NCBI GenBank assembly: GCA_951813625.1
Contig: CATOTS010000004.1
Span: 62,001 to 126,000 of the forward strand
Direction: 5' to 3'
Length of the DNA stretch: 64,000 bases
Source of the DNA: an uncultured Caldilineaceae bacterium
Lineage (GTDB): Bacteria; Chloroflexota; Anaerolineae; Caldilineales; Caldilineaceae
Numbering within the stretch: position 1 is the stretch's first letter; the number at the start of each line of letters is the position of its first letter. Shown here piece by piece: positions 1 through 9,220 of the stretch. A model generated the notes under the pieces. It did no database searches. It saw only the letters and a program-made list of their open reading frames with translations, and was not told where the DNA came from. Position numbers and translations under genes: made by a program.

Positions 1-1
1 G

Positions 2-70
2 CTGATGGAGTGTTACGCCGAGGCCTTTCACAAAGTGTTCGACAATCTCGATGAGGTGCTGGAGACGTGA
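2..70 (+). CDS. C-terminal end of a gene cut by the window start, aminotransferase-like
   Basis: The frame opening at base 2 is read to TGA at 68-70 and gives 22 residues ending FDNLDEVLET. A tail of the form AFxKVxxNLDEL is common at the end of DegT/DnrJ/EryC1/StrS-type PLP aminotransferases, which is the only basis for the name. It lies 78 bases upstream of the SDR gene on the same strand, so it may belong to the same operon. Too little is visible to identify the family firmly. Confidence 0.4.
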   Translation: MMECYAEAFHKVFDNLDEVLET

Positions 71-148
71 GGGCGCCGCCGCCGGCCCGGATTCGCGGCG
101 GCAAAGTCCTATCGAGAGTCCGTTTCGTTGTCAACAGGAGATGAGATA

Positions 149-979
149 ATGACGCAGACGCGGAGGATGGAAGCAAAACGTGTGCTCGTAACCGGTTCCG
201 GTACGGGGATCGGGCGGGGCGTGGCACTGGAGTTTGCCAAAGAGGGCGCGGCAGTCGTGCTGCACTATGCGCATAGCGAGGGGGGCGCGGCCAGCGCGGT
301 TGACGAAATCAGGCAGGCCGGCGGCAAGGCAGAGGTGTTCAAGGCAGACCTGGGGGATATCGAGGAGGTCCAGACCCTGGCAGCGAGGGCGCGCGATTTC
401 CTGGGAGGCATCGACGTGCTGGTGAACAATGCCGGCATCACGATGAACAGGCCATTTCTGCAGGTTACACCGGAACAGTTCGACACGCTCTACAATGTCA
501 ACATTCGCGGCATGTATTTTCTGACCCAGGCGGTCGCGCCGGGCATGATCGAACAGGGGGATGGCGCGGTGATCAACCTGACCTCTGTCCACGCATTCGC
601 GGGGATGACGGAGCACACCGTATACGCCGGCACCAAGGCGGCGATAGTCGGCTTTACGCGCGTGCTGGCCCTGGAGCTGGCGCAGAAGGGTGTGCGCGTG
701 AACGCAATCGCGCCGGGCTGGATCCTGGTGGAAAACCATCTCAAAGTGCTCGGGGATTTTGACCAGCAGGCGGCCGCGGGCGAGATCCCGGCCGGCGTGC
801 TGGGCGCGCCTCATGATGTCGGCAAGCTTGCTATTTTTCTGGCTTCGGAGGAAAACCGCTACATTATAGGCCAGACGGTTGTGATCGACGGCGGGCAGCT
901 GGCGATCATGCCGAACACGGGCGATTTTCGGGAGACGCGCCAGGAGCAGTGGGGCCAGGGTTACGTTCCGGGCGTTTGA
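149..979 (+). CDS. SDR-family NAD(P)-dependent oxidoreductase
   Basis: This 276-residue protein has the classical short-chain dehydrogenase layout: the dinucleotide-binding TGSGTGIG at residues 15-22, an NNAG motif, and the catalytic Ser146, Tyr159 and Lys163 (YAGTK). It should reduce or oxidise an alcohol/ketone in the cytoplasm; FabG and glucose dehydrogenase are the usual relatives, but the substrate cannot be read from the sequence. ATG at 149 is chosen because ACAGGAG (134-140) sits 8 bases upstream; the in-frame TTG at 128 has no such site. It precedes a peptide-type ABC importer and sugar-acid enzymes, so a role in carbohydrate or sugar-acid catabolism is inferred. Confidence 0.9.
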   Translation: MTQTRRMEAKRVLVTGSGTGIGRGVALEFAKEGAAVVLHYAHSEGGAASAVDEIRQAGGKAEVFKADLGDIEEVQTLAARARDFLGGIDVLVNNAGITMNRPFLQVTPEQFDTLYNVNIRGMYFLTQAVAPGMIEQGDGAVINLTSVHAFAGMTEHTVYAGTKAAIVGFTRVLALELAQKGVRVNAIAPGWILVENHLKVLGDFDQQAAAGEIPAGVLGAPHDVGKLAIFLASEENRYIIGQTVVIDGGQLAIMPNTGDFRETRQEQWGQGYVPGV

Positions 980-2183
980 GGTCATGGGGGGCAATCGCGG
1001 TTGTTACCGTCGAAGCAGGCTGGCGGCGAACCAGGGGTCCCGGCGGACCTTTCTTGACTTGGCGCCCGATCCAGCCTGAAAGCACAGATTCCCAAGACAA
1101 GAACCCTCACGGCCGGCTGTCATGCGGTTAGCCCGCCCGGTTAACCTGTGTTTCTGACTGCCTGAGAAGACCCCTCAGCGGAAAATATCCTCCAAGTTAT
1201 GCCTGGCAGATGGCATCGCAAACAGATGGCGGGCAGAACGAGAGCCTGCCATCCGCTTCAGCGCGCTTCACAGCGGGCCTGTTGCGCGCGCCTGTTTCGC
1301 CCCCCCCCTTTTCGCTTGGAATGCGGGTGTGGTTCAGGTCGGGAGTCGTTCACAGCGTCAGGCTGACGAGTCTAAAGTAGCCCCAAGAGAAAGCCGGAAG
1401 TTCATTCCCATCGCGGTCGGCGCCCCGCCAATCAGGTTGCATATCAGAATGGGGGCGAGTTCGAGGCTGCGTCCGGGTTCCTGGAATGCTTGCGAGCGGC
1501 ATGAGGGGTGAGCAGGTCTTCTGTGCCGGTGTTTGCGTATACGAGTGGTTATGAGTGTCTATGAGTGTCTATGAGTGTTTACGAATGTAAATGAGTGGTT
1601 GCATGCATGTTCGGGCGTACCAAATTGGTGTCTTTCGGGCATGGCGGGCAACGAGTGGTTGCGGCATAAGCTGGGCAGGGAAGGCAGCAGTTTGCCTTGC
1701 ATGGTCTGCGTGCCAGGCGGGGGTTGGGCACTATGGCAGGAGACTGGCTTGAGGTTGCCTTACGTCTGCGGCCGGGCCGCGGCTGCGTTAGTTCAGGTTC
1801 CGCACAATTGTCCAGGAAGATCGTGGCTCTAGCATCTGCTGGAATTCCCAGGGGGCTAGGGGGCAAGGGTATGTTCTCCAAAAACTGGGATGCAGCCGCA
1901 AATTATTGGTGGTTGTGCGGAACCAAAATATTTGATATTGTTAACAGCCCCAAAGAGGTTTCGCAGTTGGATTCAGACGAGAAATTTTCGTCCCCTTTTC
2001 CCTGTTTGAGCCTTGATTTTCGTGCTGCATGCGGCGGCGCCTAGGAGGTGAGTAAGCAGAGAGCCGGTCGAGTTTCCCAGTATCGCCTGAACGAACGCGA
2101 ACGCCAGCTTGAGTTCGTGTCGAAAGCAGAAGCAATACGTGTCATCTCGAACCACCATGAAGTGCAAAGGAACGGAGGAGAAC
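980..2183. other. Long intergenic region, no convincing gene
   Basis: About 1.2 kb lies between the SDR gene and the transporter lipoprotein. Short open frames at 1575-1832 and 1697-2044 overlap each other in different frames, match no recognisable family and have no ribosome-binding site. The only clear structure is the 10-bp tandem repeat at 1541-1600. The stretch at 1895-1950 is locally AT-rich and could hold the promoter of the importer operon, but no convincing -35/-10 pair was found. Confidence 0.5.
1541..1600. repeat. Six tandem 10-bp units, consensus atgagtgtct
   Basis: Six consecutive decamers can be read: acgagtggtt, atgagtgtct, atgagtgtct, atgagtgttt, acgaatgtaa, atgagtggtt. Units two and three are identical and the others differ at one to four positions. 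The 10-bp period is close to one DNA helical turn. No gene covers the repeat. Confidence 0.8.
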
Positions 2184-4241
2184 ATGCGTAACCTATCCCA
2201 TGCTTTCGCATTCTTGATGATCGCCGCCCTGCTGCTTACGGCGTGCGGGGCGCAGGTCGTAGAGGTAGAGGTCGTGGTGACGCCTACCCCGATTCCGATC
2301 GGGCGCGAACTGATCAGAGAAGGTCTGTCAGGACCGGAAGTCGTCCTGGACCCGTCACAGTGGCCTGACGCATACGATGAGGCGCCGATGCTGAAGGAAC
2401 TGGTTGAAGGAGGGCAGCTGCCGCCGGTGGAGGAACGTCTGCCGCAGGAGCCGCTGGTACTCAGGCCTCTGAACGAGATCGGGCAGTACGGGGGCATTGT
2501 TCGTCGTGGATTCACCGGGCCTGGCGACGCGTGGAACCCCAAGCGCTACGGGGCCCATGATCATGTCCTGTTCTGGAAGTACGACATGAGCGAGGTCATT
2601 CCCAACATCGCCAAGGGCTGGGAGAGGAGTGAGGATGGCACCGAATGGACGATCTTCCTGCGCGAAGGCATGAGGTGGTCCGACGGCGCGCCCTTCACCT
2701 CGGCCGACTTTGTATTCTGGTTCGAGGATGTCTACAGCAATACAGAGATCATTGCTGTTCCCGGCGTAGACCTGCCGGTCGGCAGCCAGGTCGTGGCTGT
2801 AGACGAAACGACCGTCAAGTATATCCTGCCCTCGCCCAATTTCCTCTTCCACCAGGCGCTGGCCGGCTTCTCACAAATAGCCAGCCAGGCCAATTGGGGG
2901 CATACAGGCATGGGAGGTTTTGCGCCGGCGCACTACCTGAAGCAGTACCTTCCCAGCTATACGTCGCAGGAGCAGGTCGACGCCCAGGCTGACGAGGCAG
3001 GGTTCGACAACTGGGTCAACCTGCTCAAATCAAAGATGAGCTGGCAAGGGAATCCTGATCTGCCGGTGGTGACGCCATGGCACACCACGATCGCGATCAA
3101 CAATCCGAGTTGGGTGCTGGAGCGGAATGCCTACTACTGGGAAGTGGACACAGCGGGCAATCAACTCCCCTACCACGACTATATTGTGTTGGAGGTGGCG
3201 GAGTCGGTTGACGTGATCAACCTGCGGGCCGTCGCCGGAGAATACGACTTCCAGGCCCGCCACATCGACATCGTCAATCTTCCTCTGTTCCTGGAAAACC
3301 AGGAGCGGGGCGGCTACGACGTCTTTCTGGACCCCACCGAGAGAGGCACACAGGCCGGCCTGATTTTCAACATGAGCTATGACGGCGACCCGGAGATCGT
3401 CAAGTGGATCAACTCGCTGGAATTCCGCCGAGCCATTTCCCTGGGGATAGACCGCGAGCAGATCAACGAGGCCTTTTTCCTCGGTCTGGCCGAGGGGGGC
3501 AACGTTCTGCCGGTCGAGACCAACCCCTTCTCACCCGGCGCGGACGAGAATGGCGTCCTCTACCGCATGTACTGGCACACCTACGATCCCGACACGGCCA
3601 ATCAGATGTTGGACGATTTGGGCTTGACGGAGAAGGATGCCGACGGCAACCGCCTGCGGACCGACAACGGCGAGCCGCTGATTTTTGAGGTGCTGGCCGC
3701 GTCCGAAGCCTTCCTCCCCTTCCCACAGATCAGCGAAATGATCAACGACCAGTGGAAGGAGATCGGCATTCAACTCGACATCCGGGCGGTGGAGCGCAGC
3801 CAGGGAGAGACGATGACTGCCGCCAACCAGCACCAGATCTGGATGTGGGAAGTCGGGGATAACATCGTCAGTCTGGCCTCGACAGCCTTCCCGAACGGGG
3901 CCGGCGGCTATGCGTCCGGGCCTCTGTACGGCGAGTGGTTTGACTCGCGCGGGGCCTCCGGCCTGGAGCCGCCGCCTGAGATGCGCCGGGTGATGGAGAT
4001 GTGGTATAAGCTCGGCGGATTCCAAACAGACGAAGAGGTCATTGCGCAGGTCAAGGAGATGTGGAAGATCATCGCCGACCAGACCTGGACGATTGGCACG
4101 GTAGGCGCCGGGCCGGTAATCTTCGGCACGCGCATCGTCAACGAGAGGATGGGGAATGTGGCGCCACGGCAGATTGTCAACACTGCCGGCATGACCCCGG
4201 GCCTCATCCGCTCGGAACAGTTCTACTATAAGGACGAATAG
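2184..4241 (+). CDS. ABC transporter substrate-binding lipoprotein, peptide/SBP_bac_5 type
   Basis: This 685-residue lipoprotein should capture a peptide or other organic solute outside the membrane for the permeases encoded downstream. The signal peptide ends in the lipobox LLTAC with the lipidated Cys at residue 21, followed by a V/E-rich linker and TPTPIPI, a tether often seen in Chloroflexota binding proteins. The body has family-5 features, including EWTIFLREGMRWSDGAPFT near residue 155 and FRRAISLGIDREQIN near residue 415. ATG 2184 is preferred over the upstream TTG because GGAGGAG (2174-2180) precedes it and the signal peptide begins there. Family-5 proteins also bind oligosaccharides and opines, so the ligand is open; the downstream sugar-type enzymes suggest a non-peptide ligand. 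Confidence 0.93.
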   Translation: MRNLSHAFAFLMIAALLLTACGAQVVEVEVVVTPTPIPIGRELIREGLSGPEVVLDPSQWPDAYDEAPMLKELVEGGQLPPVEERLPQEPLVLRPLNEIGQYGGIVRRGFTGPGDAWNPKRYGAHDHVLFWKYDMSEVIPNIAKGWERSEDGTEWTIFLREGMRWSDGAPFTSADFVFWFEDVYSNTEIIAVPGVDLPVGSQVVAVDETTVKYILPSPNFLFHQALAGFSQIASQANWGHTGMGGFAPAHYLKQYLPSYTSQEQVDAQADEAGFDNWVNLLKSKMSWQGNPDLPVVTPWHTTIAINNPSWVLERNAYYWEVDTAGNQLPYHDYIVLEVAESVDVINLRAVAGEYDFQARHIDIVNLPLFLENQERGGYDVFLDPTERGTQAGLIFNMSYDGDPEIVKWINSLEFRRAISLGIDREQINEAFFLGLAEGGNVLPVETNPFSPGADENGVLYRMYWHTYDPDTANQMLDDLGLTEKDADGNRLRTDNGEPLIFEVLAASEAFLPFPQISEMINDQWKEIGIQLDIRAVERSQGETMTAANQHQIWMWEVGDNIVSLASTAFPNGAGGYASGPLYGEWFDSRGASGLEPPPEMRRVMEMWYKLGGFQTDEEVIAQVKEMWKIIADQTWTIGTVGAGPVIFGTRIVNERMGNVAPRQIVNTAGMTPGLIRSEQFYYKDE

Positions 4242-4778
4242 CGGTCTCGATCAGCAGTCCACTCTCGAATCGGGTGCCGCTACCGGCTGCAGGCGGGGCG
4301 TATCTCCTTTCCGGGAACGCATTACCGGGGAGCGTAGGGCGTCCCGTCTGCAACTGGTGCAGCTTTCCAGACGTCGACAAAACCTGACCCCAAAGTTGGG
4401 AAAGCGGGCGCCCTGCCCGCTTTCCCGGATTGCAGTCTGTGTGAAAATACTCGATCTGGTACTGAATTCCCTTTGGTTGCGCGCCCGCAGGTGGAATGCT
4501 AGTATTCGCTGCGGACAACACGACCATGACGAAGACCGATAACAGGTTCACCAGCGTCGTTCCTCAGAAAGGTCAAAGCGTTCATCGTGGTTGATCCGAG
4601 TAGATCCGTCCTCCACAACCTGACCACTCTCGCTCGCTGTTGCGAGTTTCCTGGGCGCAGGTCCAGCCAACCTCTCGGCAGCGTGCCCCCCTCCTTGGCG
4701 GACAGCCTGAGCCGGGCGCTGAGAAAGCCTGCGTTTTCTGTGCCGGAACGCGGCCCGCGAACGGCGAGAGGGTAGCAG
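4242..4778. other. Intergenic region between lipoprotein and permease genes
   Basis: The 537 bases between the binding-protein gene and the first permease hold no credible gene; the short open frames are unrelated to any family. The main visible structure is the perfect hairpin at 4398-4426. A large gap here is common in importer operons in which the binding protein is made in excess. Confidence 0.5.
4398..4426 (+). terminator. Strong hairpin between lipoprotein and permease genes (attenuator or RNA stabiliser)
   Basis: GGGAAAGCGGGC pairs perfectly with GCCCGCTTTCCC over 12 bp around a 5-base loop (gccct). There is no T-run afterwards, so it is not a classical intrinsic terminator. Its place just after the binding-protein gene fits a structure that protects the upstream transcript's 3' end or reduces read-through into the permease genes. 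Confidence 0.55.
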
Positions 4779-5771
4779 ATGCTAGCCTACCTGGCACAGC
4801 GATTCCTGCTGGCGATTCTGACCGTATGGGCTGTCAGTGTACTTTCCTTTTTCATCATCCAATTGCCGGCGGGGGACTACGTAGACGCCTACATCGCTTT
4901 GCAGCGGGAAACGGGCACGCTCGTCTCCAGACAAGAGGCCGAGAACCTGCGCACCCAGTACGGCCTCGACCAGCCTGTGTACGTGCAATACGCCAAGTGG
5001 GTGGCGTTGATCCTGCAGGGCAATTTTGGCATGTCGATGGAGTGGCGCCGTCCCGTTCTGGAGGTGATCGGCGACCGGCTGGCTCTGACCATCGTCGTTT
5101 CGGTCGTGGCCCTCCTGTTCACCTGGGCGGTTGCGCTGCCGATCGGCATCTATTCGGCGGTACGACAATATTCCTTCGGTGACTACATTTTTACCTTTGT
5201 GGGGTTCTTTGGCCTGGCAACGCCCAGCTTCCTGCTGGCGCTGGTAGTCCTGTACCTGGCCTTCTCGCTGTTCGGCGCGAACATTGGGGGGCTGTTCTCT
5301 TCGGAGTTCAAGCTGGCGTCCTGGAGCTTGGCCAAAGTGTGGGACCTGCTCAAGCATTTGCCGGTTCCGGCCCTCATTCTGGCGTTGTCGGCGACAGCCC
5401 AGCTGATCCGCGTCATGCGCGCCAATCTCCTGGACGAGGTGCGCAAGCCCTATGTCGTCACCGCGCGGGCGAGGGGACTTCCGGAGCGCAGAGTCATCCT
5501 GAAATATCCAGTGCGCGTGGCGCTCAATCCCTTCGCCAGCACCCTCGGCTACCTGTTTCCGCACATCGTCTCCGGCAGCATTATTGTTTCGGTGGTGCTC
5601 AGCCTGCCGACGATGGGGCCGGTCCTGTTGCGCTCATTGCAGTCGCAGGATATGTTCCTGGCCGGGACGATCGTGTTGCTCATCGGCGTAATGACCGTCG
5701 TCGGAACCTTTATTTCAGACCTGGTATTGCTGCTGATCGATCCGCGCATACGGCTGGTAGGTGGGCGATGA
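4779..5771 (+). CDS. ABC transporter permease, DppB/OppB family
   Basis: A 330-residue inner-membrane protein with about six hydrophobic segments, starting MLAYLAQRFLLAILTVWAVS, the usual N-terminal segment of DppB-type permeases. The ATPase-contact loop is visible as TARARGLPERRVILKYPVR near residues 228-246. It forms the translocation channel with the next gene product. Its stop overlaps the next start in an ATGA tetranucleotide (5768-5771), indicating translational coupling. Confidence 0.93.
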   Translation: MLAYLAQRFLLAILTVWAVSVLSFFIIQLPAGDYVDAYIALQRETGTLVSRQEAENLRTQYGLDQPVYVQYAKWVALILQGNFGMSMEWRRPVLEVIGDRLALTIVVSVVALLFTWAVALPIGIYSAVRQYSFGDYIFTFVGFFGLATPSFLLALVVLYLAFSLFGANIGGLFSSEFKLASWSLAKVWDLLKHLPVPALILALSATAQLIRVMRANLLDEVRKPYVVTARARGLPERRVILKYPVRVALNPFASTLGYLFPHIVSGSIIVSVVLSLPTMGPVLLRSLQSQDMFLAGTIVLLIGVMTVVGTFISDLVLLLIDPRIRLVGGR

Positions 5772-6904
5772 CGGAACGGATTCTGCCGGTTGAGGCCGCA
5801 ATCGCGCCCGAACAGGGGGAGCGCATTTTTGTTGCCAGCCAATGGCAGCTGATGTGGTGGCGATTCCGCAAGCACCGCCTGGCGATGATCGGCGCGGTCG
5901 CCATCATCATCTTTTACCTGGCGGTGATCGGCGCCGACTTTATTTCCTACTCGGACCCGGAGGTGACCGAGGCCAATTTTTCGCAGATGCCGCCGCAGCC
6001 GGTCCGATTGTTTGACGGAGGGGCGTTCAGACCGCACGTCCTCGGCGTGAAAGGGGCGCGCGATCCAAATACGTTCAAGCGCGTATTCCAGACCGACCCA
6101 AACGTGAAGATCCCGCTGCGCTTCTTCGCACGCGGATACAAATACGAGTTTCTGGGGATCATTCCCACCGACCGTCACCTGATCGGGGTGGATGAGGGCC
6201 GGGCTGAAGAAACGATCTTCCTTCTTGGCACCGATACGCTGGGGCGGGACCTGTGGTCGAGGCTGATGGCCGGAACCAGGGTTTCGCTGACGATTGGCTT
6301 GGTAAGCGTTGCCCTCAGCCTCTTTCTGGGGGTGCTCTTCGGAGGGCTTTCGGGACTGTATGGCGGCGCCGTCGATACAGTTATTCAACGGCTGATCGAG
6401 ATCCTGCGTTCGATCCCGACGATTCCATTGTGGATGGGGCTGGCGGCCGGTTTGCCGAGAAACTGGACGGTGCTGCAGGTCTACTTCGCCATCACCATCA
6501 TCATATCGCTGGTCGGCTGGACGGAACTGGCCCGGGTGGTGCGGGGAAGGTTTCTGGCGTTGCGTGAGGAGGATTTCGTAATGGCGGCGGAGCTGTCGGG
6601 CTGCAGCCAGTGGCGCATCATTTTCCGCCACCTGGTGCCCTCCTTCATGAGCCACATTATCGCCGCCACCACACTGGCATTGCCGGTGATGATCATCAGT
6701 GAGACCTCGCTGAGTTTTTTGGGCCTGGGCATCCGGCCGCCGGCGATCAGCTGGGGCGTGCTGTTGCAGGACGCGCAGAGCCTGCAGAGTGTCGCCTTGT
6801 CGCCCTGGTTGTTGATACCGGCGATCCCGGTCATCGCGGTGATTCTGGCGTTCAACTTCGTCGGTGACGGGCTGCGAGATGCAGCCGATCCATATGGCGT
6901 GTAA
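5768..6904 (+). CDS. ABC transporter permease, DppC/OppC family
   Basis: A 378-residue partner permease. A cytoplasmic N-terminus ending WRFRKHRLAMIGAVAIIIF leads into the first membrane segment. A long non-membrane stretch (about residues 65-160) separates it from the conserved core beginning LGTDTLGRDLWSRLMAGTR. The ATPase-contact loop is AAELSGCSQWRIIFRHLVP. The start is the ATG at 5768, overlapping the preceding stop; a longer upstream open frame lies inside the previous gene and is not credible. The extra loop makes it about 80 residues longer than compact DppC proteins. Confidence 0.92.
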   Translation: MTERILPVEAAIAPEQGERIFVASQWQLMWWRFRKHRLAMIGAVAIIIFYLAVIGADFISYSDPEVTEANFSQMPPQPVRLFDGGAFRPHVLGVKGARDPNTFKRVFQTDPNVKIPLRFFARGYKYEFLGIIPTDRHLIGVDEGRAEETIFLLGTDTLGRDLWSRLMAGTRVSLTIGLVSVALSLFLGVLFGGLSGLYGGAVDTVIQRLIEILRSIPTIPLWMGLAAGLPRNWTVLQVYFAITIIISLVGWTELARVVRGRFLALREEDFVMAAELSGCSQWRIIFRHLVPSFMSHIIAATTLALPVMIISETSLSFLGLGIRPPAISWGVLLQDAQSLQSVALSPWLLIPAIPVIAVILAFNFVGDGLRDAADPYGV

Positions 6905-6913
6905 GGGCCCGGC

Positions 6914-7933
6914 ATGGAAAACGAAGAGCAGCCGATTCTGTCCGTTCGCAATCTGAAGACCTTCTTCTTCATGGACGAGGGCACGGTTCGGGCCGTCGAA
7001 GATGCCAGCTTCGATGTCGAACCGGGCAAGACGCTGGGCATCGTGGGTGAGAGCGGTTGCGGCAAGAGCGTGACCGTGCGTTCGATCCTGCGAATTGTGG
7101 AACGGCCAGGACGCATTGTGGGCGGCCAGATCCTCCTGTATCGAAACGCGGCGGGAGACCGGCCCGGCCACGTGGACCTGACACAGCTGGAGGCCAATGG
7201 CCCAGAAATGCTGGCGATACGTGGAGACGAAATCGCCCTCGTTTTTCAGGAGCCGATGACCTCGCTCAGCCCGGTGCATACGATCGGCAACCAGCTCATC
7301 GAAGCGATCCTGCTGCACAGGCAAGTGAGCCGGCGCGAGGCGCGCGAGATTGCTGCCGAGCTGCTTCACCAGGTTGGTATCCCGCGGCCGGCCGGCCGGT
7401 TGGAGGAATACTCGTTCCAGCTCAGCGGCGGGCTGCGCCAAAGGGCGATGATCGCGATCGCCCTCTCCTGCGACCCGCGGCTCCTGATTGCCGACGAACC
7501 GACGACCGCATTGGATGTGACCACACAGGGGCAGATCCTCGACCTTCTGCGTTCATTGCAGGAAGAGCGGGGAATGGCGATCATCCTGATCACGCATGAC
7601 CTGGGCGTGATCGCCGAGATGGCTGACGACGTGGTCGTGATGTACCTGGGCCAGACGGTGGAGAAGGGGCCGGTGGATGACATTTTTCATGCGCCAAAAC
7701 ATCCGTATACGCAGTCGCTCCTGCAATCGATCCCGAGCATACATTCCAGGCCGCGAGTGAATCTGCCGACCATCAGCGGCTCGGTGCCCCATCCCTACAA
7801 CCGGCCAAGCGGGTGCCCATTCCACCCGCGATGCCCGGAGTACATTGTCGGAACGTGTGAGACGCGGGCGCCGAGTCTGGCGCCGGTCGGCGAGAGACAG
7901 GAGGCCAGCTGCTTTCTCTATGAGGACGCATGA
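6914..7933 (+). CDS. ABC transporter ATP-binding protein, DppD/OppD family
   Basis: A 339-residue ATPase with Walker A GESGCGKS near residues 45-52, signature LSGGLRQR, Walker B LLIADEPT and the H-loop ITHDLG. The C-terminal oligopeptide/dipeptide extension carries the cysteine pattern SGCPFHPRCPEYIVGTC, which in DppD/OppD-type ATPases can hold an iron-sulfur cluster. It begins 9 bases after the second permease gene and works as a heterodimer with the next product. Confidence 0.94.
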   Translation: MENEEQPILSVRNLKTFFFMDEGTVRAVEDASFDVEPGKTLGIVGESGCGKSVTVRSILRIVERPGRIVGGQILLYRNAAGDRPGHVDLTQLEANGPEMLAIRGDEIALVFQEPMTSLSPVHTIGNQLIEAILLHRQVSRREAREIAAELLHQVGIPRPAGRLEEYSFQLSGGLRQRAMIAIALSCDPRLLIADEPTTALDVTTQGQILDLLRSLQEERGMAIILITHDLGVIAEMADDVVVMYLGQTVEKGPVDDIFHAPKHPYTQSLLQSIPSIHSRPRVNLPTISGSVPHPYNRPSGCPFHPRCPEYIVGTCETRAPSLAPVGERQEASCFLYEDA

Positions 7934-9029
7934 GGAAGTGGAGCGAGTGAGCGGCGGCGACAAACAGCCCCTGCTGCAAGTCAAAAACCTGCGAAAGCTC
8001 TTTCCGATTCGAAAGGGTTTGTTGCGGCGCAAGATCGGACTGGTCCGGGCGGTGGACGACGTCTCCTTTCACGTGGAGGAGGGGGAGGCCCTGAGCCTGG
8101 TGGGAGAGAGCGGGTGCGGTAAGACGACCACCGCGCGTTGCGTTCTGCGGGCGATCAAGCCGACCTCAGGCGAGATCCTGTTTCGTACAGAGGAAGATAC
8201 GGTCATCGACGTTTCCGGTCTTTCGCGACGGGAACTGCGGCCGTTGCGCAGCCAGATGCAGATGATCTTTCAGGACCCGGTCTCTTCGCTGAATCCACGC
8301 ATGACCTTGTTCGATATTATCGGCGAGCCACTTCAGGTAAATGGCATGCGGGACCGCCAGCAAAGGATAGACAGGGTCGAGGAGCTGCTGCGCCTGGTGG
8401 GGTTGCCGCCTGAGTACCTGCAACGATTTCCGCATGCCTTCAGCGGCGGGCAGCGCCAGCGAATCGGCATTGCCCGCGCGCTCGCTTTGAACCCGCGGCT
8501 TGTGGTTGCCGACGAGCCGGTGTCGGCGTTGGATGTATCGGTGCAGGCCCAGATTCTGAATCTGATGCTCGAACTGCAGCAACAGTTCGGGCTGACATAT
8601 CTCTTTGTTGCTCATGACCTGAGCGTGGTCAAGCACTTCAGCGACCGGGTGGCGGTGATGTACGTTGGCCAGATCGTGGAGATGGCGCCCTCAGAGACCC
8701 TCTTCAATGCGCCTGGGCACCCGTACACAGAAGCGCTTCTCTCGGCCGTGCCTCAGCCGGACCCTCGCCTCCGCTCGCGGCGCGCCGCCTTGCAAGGCGA
8801 TGTGGCGGACCCGGCCAACCCGCCGAGTGGCTGTTATTTTCATCCCCGCTGCCGCTACGCGGTTGACATCTGTCGCGTCGAGCCGCCCAAGCTGGAGGAG
8901 TTGGATAAGGACCACTTTGTCAGCTGTCATCGAGCGCACGAGTTGACCCTGGAGGGGGTCATGGTAGGAACGCGGGCTGAGAGACAGCCGATTGCGGGCG
9001 CCGTCTCGCAGGTGTCGTCCAAAGCCTGA
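7920..9029 (+). CDS. ABC transporter ATP-binding protein, DppF/OppF family
   Basis: The second ATPase of the importer (369 residues). Walker A is GESGCGKTT, the signature is FSGGQRQRIGIARALA, Walker B is LVVADEPVSALD, the H-loop is VAHDLS, and the C-terminus carries the cysteine motif SGCYFHPRCRYAVDIC. ATG 7920 overlaps the upstream gene by 14 bases. GTG at 7947 is an alternative because a GGAG lies just before it. The frame is open further upstream, but that part is antiparallel to conserved coding of the previous gene and is rejected. Confidence 0.92.
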   Translation: MRTHEEVERVSGGDKQPLLQVKNLRKLFPIRKGLLRRKIGLVRAVDDVSFHVEEGEALSLVGESGCGKTTTARCVLRAIKPTSGEILFRTEEDTVIDVSGLSRRELRPLRSQMQMIFQDPVSSLNPRMTLFDIIGEPLQVNGMRDRQQRIDRVEELLRLVGLPPEYLQRFPHAFSGGQRQRIGIARALALNPRLVVADEPVSALDVSVQAQILNLMLELQQQFGLTYLFVAHDLSVVKHFSDRVAVMYVGQIVEMAPSETLFNAPGHPYTEALLSAVPQPDPRLRSRRAALQGDVADPANPPSGCYFHPRCRYAVDICRVEPPKLEELDKDHFVSCHRAHELTLEGVMVGTRAERQPIAGAVSQVSSKA

Positions 9030-9220
9030 AACGATGCAACGATTCTAACGATCTGGGCCGCGGCCCGGAGAGATGTGCGGATCGTGCGGGCCAAGAGAGG
9101 AAGAGTTTCCAACCCTCCTGCGGCAGGTTGCCGGCAAGTGTAGAATCCTCGCTCCCATCGTTCGTTCAAAGATGTTACAATCCACTAGCCCAATCCACCC
9201 GCATTCCCTAGGAAAGGTCC

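Noticed and set aside
1541..1600. CRISPR-like array
   Set aside because: The units are contiguous 10-mers without spacers, and no cas genes are present. No other spaced repeats were seen in the window.
5549..7441. Long minus-strand open frame (630 codons) opposite the permease and ATPase genes
   Set aside because: It is antisense to well-conserved transporter genes, has repetitive Arg/Gln/His-rich composition and no start signal or family match. High GC produces such shadows.
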